Origin: Arsenophonus sp031446145
Lineage (GTDB): Bacteria > Pseudomonadota > Gammaproteobacteria > Enterobacterales > Enterobacteriaceae
DNA length: 64,000 bases
NCBI GenBank assembly: GCA_031446145.1
Contig: CP132903.1
Location: 744,001 to 808,000, forward strand
Direction of reading: 5' to 3'
This document shows positions 19,572 to 27,651 of this stretch, piece by piece. The translations under genes and the position numbers were made by a program. Numbering within the stretch: the stretch's first letter is position 1; the number at the start of each line of letters is the position of its first letter. Under the pieces are notes generated by a model. It was not told the DNA's origin, searched no databases, and saw only the letters and a list, made by a program, of their open reading frames with translations.

Positions 19572-20437
19572 TTGAAAAATAAAATTTTGAATTTTAATAA
19601 ATTTTTATGTTATTTTGATTTGATGCGGATAAATCAACCTATTGGTTTTTTGCTTTTGTTATGGCCTACTTACTGGGCATTATGGTTATCTAATCGTGGA
19701 TTACCAGATTTTTATTTTTTATTTATTTTTACTGCTGGTACCTTTTTGATGCGTTCTGCCGGATGTATTGTAAATGATTATGTTGATAGAAAGTTTGATC
19801 CTTATGTTACTAGAACCAAAAAACGTCCATTAATAAAGGGTAGCATAAGCATACGAGAAGCAAAATTTCTTTTTTTTTATTAATTATTGCTTCGTTTTTA
19901 TTAGTTTTAACTTTGAATAATAAAACGATCTTGTTATCTATTTTTGGTTTATTGCTAACTGTAATTTATCCATTTTTTAAACAATTTACTTATTTCCCCC
20001 AAATAATATTAGGTATTACGTTTGGTTGGTCAATCCCAATGGTTTATTCAGCAGTTAATGACTCTTTTCCTTTGGAGTGTTGGTTATTATTTTTAGTAAA
20101 TATTATTTGGTCTGTTATTTATGATACTCAATATGCAATGGTCGATCGTAATGATGATATAAAAATTGGTATAAAATCAACAGCGATTATTTTTGGAAGA
20201 TTTGATAAATTAATTATTTTTATTTTGCAATTATTAATGTTACTAGTATTATTATACATGAAATATCACATGGATTTTGGTATATCTTATTGTATAAGTT
20301 TAATGCTAATATTAGTTGTCTTTATTTATCAACAAATATTGATAGCAGATCGTCAACCATTCTTATGTTTTAGAGCATTTATGAGTAATAATTATGTTGG
20401 TTTGGCATTATTTATTGGTATTGTTTTAAATTTTTAA
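19572..20437 (+). pseudogene. ubiA: 4-hydroxybenzoate polyprenyltransferase, frameshifted at a T9 tract
   Basis: UbiA prenylates 4-hydroxybenzoate, the membrane-bound step of ubiquinone synthesis. Two reading frames abut. The first 103 codons (TTG 19572 start) carry the first Asp-rich motif NDYVDRKFD. The remainder, to 20437, carries the second, YDTQYAMVDRNDD, and ends in a normal C-terminus. The break is a run of nine T at 19870-19878. Ten T would give continuous reading (KFLFFLLIIASFLLVLTL) and a 288-residue protein, against 290 in E. coli, with no other lesion. This could be a very young pseudogene, a gene rescued by RNA polymerase slippage, or a sequencing error. Its stop lies 3 nt from the convergent plsB stop. 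Confidence 0.93.
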
Positions 20438-20440
20438 TAA

Positions 20441-22879
20441 TTATGATATATTATGTGAAGTATGATGAATGTTTTCAATTGTAAAACGCACTTCAGTAGA
20501 TATTAGTCTGATAATATTATGATATATTAATTTTGAATTTAATCTAATAATCATATTGCCTTCTTTATTAATATAGCCTTGCTTTTTTAAAGTATTAAGT
20601 AGAGTCGCAAAACTTATTTTATCAAAAAATTCTAATGTATTAATACCATGTAAGATAGAGATATATTTAGCGAGTATATAAGTTTCTTTTTCTAACATTG
20701 TTCGACTAATTCTATTTGTTTTATTTAGTAATGCCAGTGTGATAGCATAGCGTTCTAAGATTTCTTTAATATTGGCTGCCAATAGTTTTAAAGTGTATAT
20801 ATCATTTTTATTAATATTCATGCAATCTTCATTTTTGAATATTAATTTTTGATGTATTAATTCATTAATTATAGATTTAATCGTATTATATAATTCTTCG
20901 AGATTATATCTCACGAAAAGTTCTGCTTTTAAAAATGGATAAATGAGTTTTACCTGACGATAAATTTCATGTAAGTGAATATTATTATTATGTAATATGA
21001 TATTAGCTATTAAAGCAGGTAAGATCAATAAATGTATAATATTATTTCTGTAATAAGTCATTATTACCATATTTTTTTTTGGTAGTAAAATAATATCATC
21101 TATTTTATTTTTTTTAATTATAATTTTTCTTAATTTTACTGCTTCATTTAAAAGATTGCTTGGAGTTTCGTTAGGTATTGTACTTTCATCGCTGTAAGGG
21201 ATATTTTTTAAGAGTTTTAAATAACATTCAATTTGTTTTAGGAATTGTCTTTTTGTTAAAGCTCCTTCTTTAGAAGCTAGCAAGGCTGTAGAAGATAAAT
21301 TGATTGAATTTACGACAGTTGCATTATTAATTCTAACCATAATGTTGTGAGCTAATTTTGTTACAACTGAATTCAGCCATATTGGACGTTGTGTTCGAAT
21401 AATATTTGTAGATTGACTCCATGTCGGAATAAATGTGTTTAAATAGTTTTTTAGTTTTATAGGTTGACCAAAATTTACATAACTTTTTCCAAGTTTCCGT
21501 AGTTTAAATAAACTTTTGAATATTGTGAATAGATTTTCTTTTTCTTTTTTTGCACCTTGTAGTTCTTTAATATAACTCTCTACTTCTAATACATGGTCGT
21601 AACCAATATAAATTGGAACAATAGTGATTTGACATATATCTTCTCTTAACATTGCTTGTATGGTCATAGAAAGCGTACCTGTTTTTGGTGACAATAAACG
21701 ACCAGTTCTAGAGCGCCCCCCTTCAATAAAATATTCAATTGAATAGCCACGCGAAAATAATTCACTAAGATATTCACGAAATATATTAGAATATAGTTTA
21801 TTGCCATTAAACGAACGACGAATAAAAAAAGCACCTAAACGACGAAAAATTTGTCCAATAGGCCAAAAATTAAGATTTGAACCTGCGGCGATATGAGGAG
21901 GGACTAAACCTTGATGATAAAGTACATAAGAAAGTAATAAATAATCCATATGACTGCGATGACATGGAATATATACAATTTCATGAACATTTTGTGCCAA
22001 TTGACGTACACGTTCAGCATGTTTTACAGTGATACCTTGATAGAGTCTATTCCATGTCCAACTTAATATGCGATCAGTAATGCGAATCGCTTCATAAGAG
22101 AAATTAGCAGAAATTTCTTCCATTATATGGATAGCATTTTTTTTTGCTTTTTGAAATGAAATTTTTTTGATTTTTGCTTCATCTTCAATAGATTTTTTGA
22201 TTATTTTTAATTTTAATAGCTTATTAAATAAATCATTTTTTATAGGCAGTTGGGGGCCGACTGCTGCTAATTGTTGCCGTGAATAATGAATACGCGCTAC
22301 TCGAATAAGTTTTTTAACTATAAATTTATCACTTCCATGTTCATAAACTATTTTTCGTAAAAAAATAGTAGGAGAAAATCGTATAAAACTATCACGTCCT
22401 AACCATATAATGGATAAAAATTTTTTAATTCCATAAAGAAAATGTAAAGAAGATTTTTTGAAACGAGTTTCACGACCCGGTGCTCTTCCAAACATTACTA
22501 ATACGGGTAATAATTGAATATTTAATTCTGGATTATTACAATGAAGATCAAGGTAAGCAATAAATGTTTTTATTGAGTCTTTTCTTAGGTCTGTATAGTA
22601 ACGAAATATTTTTGGTTTATCATCAATAAATAAGTAAGCAGGTAATTTTGTTTTATTTATTATGATAGGATGAAGAGGATCAGGTAAACCAATAGAAAAA
22701 CATTGTTTTCGTAATGTTAATAAATCTGTTTTTGAATAATATGGTAATACATACAAAAAAGAATGTTTTGTATCAAGATGCAGCTCTTTGATTGGATCTG
22801 GCGGTATTAGTTTACTTTTTACAAGAAATTTTATTGCTAAATATAATAAATTATAGTAAATTTTGTACCAAAATGACAT
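20441..22879 (-). CDS. plsB: Glycerol-3-phosphate 1-O-acyltransferase PlsB
   Basis: PlsB acylates position 1 of glycerol-3-phosphate, the first committed step of phospholipid synthesis, at the inner membrane. The protein has 812 residues (E. coli 807). The acyltransferase motifs are intact: block I HRSHMDYLL (HX4D), block II GAFFIRRSF, block III EGGRSRTGRLLSPKTG and block IV TIVPIYIGYD. The C-terminal third is lysine- and asparagine-rich, as expected of mutational drift, but aligns to the end. ubiA and plsB are neighbours in E. coli too; there dgkA and lexA lie upstream of plsB, and here that space is empty. Confidence 0.97.
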   Translation of the reverse strand: MSFWYKIYYNLLYLAIKFLVKSKLIPPDPIKELHLDTKHSFLYVLPYYSKTDLLTLRKQCFSIGLPDPLHPIIINKTKLPAYLFIDDKPKIFRYYTDLRKDSIKTFIAYLDLHCNNPELNIQLLPVLVMFGRAPGRETRFKKSSLHFLYGIKKFLSIIWLGRDSFIRFSPTIFLRKIVYEHGSDKFIVKKLIRVARIHYSRQQLAAVGPQLPIKNDLFNKLLKLKIIKKSIEDEAKIKKISFQKAKKNAIHIMEEISANFSYEAIRITDRILSWTWNRLYQGITVKHAERVRQLAQNVHEIVYIPCHRSHMDYLLLSYVLYHQGLVPPHIAAGSNLNFWPIGQIFRRLGAFFIRRSFNGNKLYSNIFREYLSELFSRGYSIEYFIEGGRSRTGRLLSPKTGTLSMTIQAMLREDICQITIVPIYIGYDHVLEVESYIKELQGAKKEKENLFTIFKSLFKLRKLGKSYVNFGQPIKLKNYLNTFIPTWSQSTNIIRTQRPIWLNSVVTKLAHNIMVRINNATVVNSINLSSTALLASKEGALTKRQFLKQIECYLKLLKNIPYSDESTIPNETPSNLLNEAVKLRKIIIKKNKIDDIILLPKKNMVIMTYYRNNIIHLLILPALIANIILHNNNIHLHEIYRQVKLIYPFLKAELFVRYNLEELYNTIKSIINELIHQKLIFKNEDCMNINKNDIYTLKLLAANIKEILERYAITLALLNKTNRISRTMLEKETYILAKYISILHGINTLEFFDKISFATLLNTLKKQGYINKEGNMIIRLNSKLIYHNIIRLISTEVRFTIENIHHTSHNIS

Positions 22880-23628
22880 ATATTAGCTATGACCTCTTAT
22901 TTAAATTCTACATAAGTATATCATAAATAAGAATTTTAATCTTTTTTTGAAAATATTTATGCTAAATTTATTAAGTATTAATATAAATTTGATTTTGTAA
23001 AAAAATTAAAGAATTTAATTTAAAAAAATTTAGTAAATTTAGATCATATTTTTTTATTATCAATTATAATTGTATATACGGTTTATGTGATGCACAATAG
23101 GTTAATAAATTTAGATTTATATAATTAATTAAATTTTTGAATTAATTCATAAAGTATTTTAATATTTTTTTAAGTTAAAAATATAAATCTGTTGTTAATA
23201 TTTCATACATCAATGAAATTATTACTTTTTTAGTGATGCTTTTTTTGTAGAATCATTTTTTGTTGATAGATTCATGATGTATTCAAATTATCGTATATAT
23301 TAATTTTTTACATATTTTCTAAAAGCATATAAAGTATATAAAACTTTGTATTTAATAATTTACTTTTTCGATGTGTGTTTATATTTTATGTTAATAACGT
23401 TTTTAAAAAGATATTATAAAAATCATTTTAAAAAATGATATATCTATATAAGAATATTTTATATATTAGTTATATGTATTATATATTTTGAAATTTATAT
23501 TTATTTAAAATATGTTTTTTTTGAAATTGAATGAGTATATGTATTTTTTTTTAAATTTTAATCAACCTATTTTCATTTTTAAAAATCATTATTTCTATCA
23601 TTAGATTAATATTTTATATTATATTTTT

Positions 23629-23652
23629 GCAATAAAAAATAAAATTTATTGC
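23629..23652. repeat. Inverted repeat with trailing T-run (possible fossil terminator)
   Basis: GCAATAAA and its exact reverse complement TTTATTGC are separated by eight bases, followed by TTATTTTTTTT. The shape resembles a weak intrinsic terminator on the forward strand, but no gene ends nearby. It may be a relic of the lost dgkA-lexA unit or chance in AT-rich DNA. Confidence 0.25.
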
Positions 23653-24815
23653 TTATTTTTTTTAAAAAAGATTTTTATTTGAAAAGTAATTTTTAAATTA
23701 TTAAAGAATAAGTGTATGAATTGAAAACATAGCAAGAAAATTAACGATAGCATTTATAAAATATATTTTTTTTCATATTTCTATATAATATGGAATTTTT
23801 TATTTAAGTTTTAATTAAAATTATATTGATATTTTTATATTTTTGTATTTTTTTATAGTCAATAAAGTGATATATAAAAATATTGAATTTAAAATTCTCG
23901 AAACATAATTTTTTGTTTATAGAATACATTAATCTTATAGTATTTAAAATTTATAATTAGTTATATTATATAAAATATAAATTTTTTTTAAAAATATATT
24001 TGGTTTATTTACATAAAAAACTTATAAAATAATAATTTAATATTTTCTTAAAAATATTAATAAAAATATTAATATGTGACTGCTAATAAAATATTTTTAT
24101 ATACAAGAATTTAGATTATATTGTTTAGCTGTTTTATTATTTATTAAATTACACTTTTTTTATATACTAAAGAAATATAATATACTTTTCCAATAAAAAT
24201 ATTACAGATACTTTTTTTGCATAAATTTTTATAAAATTTTATTACAAAAAAATCATATATAATTTTCAATTGCAAGTGTTTTATAAAAAACACATTGAAT
24301 AATTTTTTATGATGTAATTATTTAAATTAATGTTTTTAAATAAAAACACTCATCAATTTTTTAATTTATGGATCAATAATATCTAAAATAATAGAATCCA
24401 TAGATTTGATAATTTAATTTCAATTATGATAATTTATTATATACTGTATTATAATGTTATATGCAATAAGTAAAAAATAAATACCACAAAATATAATTTT
24501 TATATTAAGATAAGACGACATCAAATATTTTAAATTATTATTAGTGTAATTTATATAAATTTATTTTTAAAAACAGTATAGATGGATTATATTAAGTATA
24601 ATTTGTTATATTTTTTATATATAATAAAATATATTATATAATAATTAAAAATTATAAAATAAAAAATTTAATTAATCAAAATATTTTTTGAATAATTTTA
24701 AAAAATTGATATTAATTATATAAATTTTTATGTAACCTTAGTCATTTTTTGTTAATCAATATATCGTATTGGTATTTTTATGTAAGCTTTAAATTTAATT
24801 TATTTAAACTGTACA

Positions 24816-24836
24816 ATTACACAGTTGTAATATAAT
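24816..24836 (+). promoter_or_regulatory. Possible epmA promoter with overlapping inverted repeat
   Basis: A TATAAT at 24831-24836 abuts the 16-base perfect inverted repeat ATTACA-CAGT-TGTAAT at 24816-24831, about 65 bases before the epmA ATG. No clear -35 hexamer sits at the right distance. The repeat could be a protein-binding site, but short palindromes arise easily at this base composition. Confidence 0.25.
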
Positions 24837-24900
24837 AAAAAATATTTTGTTATTTTATTTTATAAATCAAGCGGGTTATCTTCTCTTTTGGAGTTTTATA

Positions 24901-25884
24901 ATGAATGAGAGAGTAAATTGGCAACCGAATATATCTATTAATAATTTGTTAAAAAGATCTAAAGTTATCAATGAAATTAGACAATTTTTTATTGATCGTG
25001 GTGTAGTAGAAGTTGAAACACCTATATTAAGTAAATTCACAGTAACGGATGTTCATCTTTTTCCTTTTGAAACTCAATTTATTGCCCCCTTAATTCATGA
25101 TAATATTAATAAAATGTATATGATCACAAGTCCTGAATATCATATGAAACGTTTAATAGCTGCAGGCAGTGGACCAATATATCAAATGGTAAAATCTTTT
25201 CGTAATAAAGAAAAAGGACGTTATCATAATCCAGAATTTACTATGCTTGAATGGTATAGACCAAATTATGATATGTATCGACTTATTGACGAAGTAGATG
25301 ATTTATTACAACAAATTTTAGACTGTTTACCCACGAATAGAATCTCATATCAACAAGTATTTCAGCGTTATCTAAATATTGATCCATTATCTCTAGAGTT
25401 AGAAAAAAAAATATTATGTGATGCAGCATTCAAGTTGGGTTTCAGTAATGCATATACAGAGAAAGATAAAGATATTTTATTGCAATTCTTATTTACGATG
25501 GAAATTGAGCCTTATTTAGGAAAAGAGGAACCTACAGTTATTTATCATTTTCCAGCCTCACAGGCATTATTGGCTAAAATTAGTAAAGAAGATAATAGAG
25601 TTGCAGAACGTTTTGAAGTTTATTTTCAAGGTATTGAATTAGCTAATGGTTTTTGTGAATTAACTGATCAGGAAGAACATAAAAAACGTTTTGAAAATGA
25701 CAATAAAATTAGAAAAAAAATTGGGTTACCTATACGACCAATAGATAAATATCTTTTGGCGGCATTGCATCAGGTTATGCCTGATTGTTCTGGTGTAGCT
25801 TTAGGTATTGATCGGTTACTTATGTTAGCTTTAAAAATAGAAACAATTACTGATGTTATGTCTTTTTCTATAGAACGTGCTTAA
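24901..25884 (+). CDS. epmA: EF-P lysine (beta-lysyl) transferase EpmA (GenX/PoxA)
   Basis: EpmA attaches (R)-beta-lysine to a lysine of elongation factor P, relieving ribosome stalling at polyproline. It is a truncated class II LysRS-like enzyme without the anticodon domain. The protein has 327 residues (E. coli 325). Class II motifs are MTSPEYHMKRL, SFRNKEKGRYHNPEFTMLEWYRP (motif 2, about 100-125) and GVALGIDRLLMLAL (motif 3). The start is ATG 24901, with GGAG seven bases upstream; 18 additional in-frame codons upstream lack homology. EF-P itself and EpmB are not in this window. Confidence 0.96.
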   Translation: MNERVNWQPNISINNLLKRSKVINEIRQFFIDRGVVEVETPILSKFTVTDVHLFPFETQFIAPLIHDNINKMYMITSPEYHMKRLIAAGSGPIYQMVKSFRNKEKGRYHNPEFTMLEWYRPNYDMYRLIDEVDDLLQQILDCLPTNRISYQQVFQRYLNIDPLSLELEKKILCDAAFKLGFSNAYTEKDKDILLQFLFTMEIEPYLGKEEPTVIYHFPASQALLAKISKEDNRVAERFEVYFQGIELANGFCELTDQEEHKKRFENDNKIRKKIGLPIRPIDKYLLAALHQVMPDCSGVALGIDRLLMLALKIETITDVMSFSIERA

Positions 25885-26395
25885 AATAATTTTGTTAGAT
25901 ATAGGTATTAATTTTATTTTTTAATGAATAAAAGCAATATGTGATTTAAATATAAAATCATGAAGTACCAAGTACTAATAAAATATAGGTAATTTGCAAA
26001 AATAACAATTTGTATGAGTGAAAGTATTATCTTAAATAAAGATTTGTTAATAAAATATTTTTATGATAAATATATAAATTTTAATAGTATTTATTTAAAA
26101 TATTTATTTATGAACTGCTGTCTTTTATTTTTTGTGTTGAAAAATAAAATCTGTTATACTAAAAATCTTAATTTAATATATTATGATAAAACCATAGTAT
26201 TTGTTGAAATATTATTTTTAAATATTAAAATTTTTTTGTAGTATAGAAAAATAAATTATATATTTTAAATCTTGTATTATAAATAAAAAAAGCATAATAT
26301 ATTTCTTAATAAATTTTTTTATTTGAATCACTATGTAAAAATTTGTATTCAGTATTTTATTCTATTTTATAACAAGTGTTTTGAGAGATATATTT
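25885..26395. other. AT-rich spacer epmA/tusA
   Basis: 511 bases with no supported gene. A 75-codon open frame at 26014-26241 has only low-complexity Phe/Leu/Ile/Lys/Asn/Tyr composition, no recognisable motif and no convincing ribosome-binding site; its length is in the range expected by chance at this composition. Confidence 0.5.
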
Positions 26396-26649
26396 ATGTC
26401 ATTTTTTTTTATGATTTTGATCAAATTCTTGACATACAAGGTTTACGTTGTCCTGAATCAATGATGATGATAAGAAAAAGAATTCGTCAAATGCATATGA
26501 ATAAAAATTTGTTTATTATTTCTGATGATCCATCAATAATCGTAGATATCCCAGCTTTTTGTCGTTTTATGAAACATAAGCTTTTGTTAAAAGAAACTAA
26601 AAAATTACCGTATTGTTATTTGATTCTAAAAAAAAATAATTTTTATTAA
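26396..26649 (+). CDS. tusA: Sulfur carrier TusA, start separated from body by a T9 frameshift
   Basis: TusA is the small persulfide carrier that takes sulfur from IscS toward tRNA 2-thiouridine (via TusBCD/E and MnmA) and other pathways. The body is clear: ILDIQGLRCPESMMMIRKRIRQ, then ISDDPSIIVDIPAFCRFMKH. The natural ATG (26396, preceded by GAGAGA) lies in a different frame from the body, across a run of nine T at 26402-26410. Ten T would give an 84-residue protein beginning MSFFFYDFDQ, against 81 in E. coli. Without slippage, translation of the body would need a non-standard start such as ATT 26401. The family CPxP motif reads CPES, with the second proline lost. rsmD follows, as in the backbone. 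Confidence 0.85.
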
Positions 26650-27081
26650 AGCACTTCTTTTTATGGTAAATAAACATATTTTTATATTCAGCATATTGTT
26701 TTGTAATTTTTTGTTTTAAATTATTTTACTGTAATAAAGGTTGTATTATTTTATAATAACCTATAACATTCATTAAATTCAATATCAATAAAAGGTAATC
26801 TAATAATTTATTAAAAAGAAATAATTAATTTTTATGATTATTAAATTATATATTAAGTATAACTTTTTTAATTTTTATATAAATAATAAAAGTATTTTTA
26901 TACAATAAAGTTTTTTAAAATTTTTGCTAAAAAAATATCAAATAATTTTTTAATTGTTTTTTAGTTACTAATAAATATTTGATTAATAATTTTTATAAAA
27001 AAAATTTAATATGATTTTTTATTTTTTAAAAAATAAAAAATAAAAATTTTAAGGTTATTTTATAAAATTTTTCTTAAAAAT
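26650..27081. other. Convergent spacer tusA/rsmD
   Basis: 432 AT-rich bases between convergent genes. In E. coli zntA, yhhN, yhhM and yhhL lie between tusA and rsmD; none is readable here. An imperfect GGTT...AACC hairpin at 26739-26761 lacks a T-run and is not called a terminator. Confidence 0.5.
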
Positions 27082-27651
27082 TTAATTACGAATGTAAATA
27101 TAGTAATCTACTGTACCAGATTTTTTTTTGCGATGAAGGTTCCAATTAGGAGGTAATATATTTAAATTAGTTTTTATTGGTACTTCAATATAGATCCAAC
27201 TATTTTTAGTTAACCATCCATTAATTTCTAATAACCATGCTGTTTTTTCTAACAAATTTTTATAAAAAGGTGGATCCAGGAAAACAATATTATATTTTTT
27301 TCCTGTTTTTGATAAATAATTTATTGTGTTATTTTTAATTACTTCTGCATTTTTTATTTCTAATGTATTTAAATTTTTTTTTAATTGAATAAACACAGAA
27401 TAATTTATTTCAATTAAAGTTACTGAATCAGCATAATTAGACAGTGCTTCAATGGCTAAGGCTCCACTGCCAGAAAAACAATCAAGACAATAAGATTTTT
27501 TAATAACTGGTTTTAACCAATTAAATAAAGTTTCTCTAATTTTATTTTTGGTTGGTCGTAAATCTTTAGTATCTAAAACAGAAAGTGTACGTCCTTTCCA
27601 TTTTCCACCAATAATACGAATACCTTTTAATTTATGATATTTTTTTTTCAT
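27082..27651 (-). CDS. rsmD: 16S rRNA (guanine966-N2)-methyltransferase RsmD
   Basis: RsmD methylates G966 of 16S rRNA in the assembled small subunit. The protein has 189 residues (E. coli 198). The SAM-binding motif I is LDCFSGSGALAIEAL (about 56-70), with acidic motif II VTLIEIN, and the catalytic motif IV is DPPF near 127-130. The N-terminus keeps IRIIGGKWKGRTLSV and the RPTKNKIRETLFNWL segment. In E. coli it is divergent from ftsY; here 2.8 kb of non-coding DNA follows instead. Confidence 0.95.
   Translation of the reverse strand: MKKKYHKLKGIRIIGGKWKGRTLSVLDTKDLRPTKNKIRETLFNWLKPVIKKSYCLDCFSGSGALAIEALSNYADSVTLIEINYSVFIQLKKNLNTLEIKNAEVIKNNTINYLSKTGKKYNIVFLDPPFYKNLLEKTAWLLEINGWLTKNSWIYIEVPIKTNLNILPPNWNLHRKKKSGTVDYYIYIRN

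Larger units (their letters stand above)
22880..24900. other. 2-kb AT desert where dgkA and lexA are expected
   Basis: Backbone order places dgkA and lexA divergently upstream of plsB. Nothing in these 2021 bases reads as diacylglycerol kinase or LexA, and stops saturate all frames. Features noted are a terminator-like inverted repeat at 23629-23652 and a possible epmA promoter near the right end. This is also a junction to the unrelated epmA neighbourhood, so several genes have probably decayed. Confidence 0.55.

Noticed and set aside
24271..24310. GTGTTTT/AAAACAC hairpin followed by T-rich sequence
   Set aside because: Imperfect arms, no nearby gene end, and such AT hairpins recur throughout the deserts.
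26014..26241. Forward 75-codon frame between epmA and tusA
   Set aside because: Low-complexity Phe/Leu/Ile/Tyr/Asn/Lys composition, no motif, no RBS; chance length for this base composition.
26739..26761. GGTT...AACC hairpin after tusA
   Set aside because: Bulged stem and no trailing T-run on either strand; not a credible terminator.
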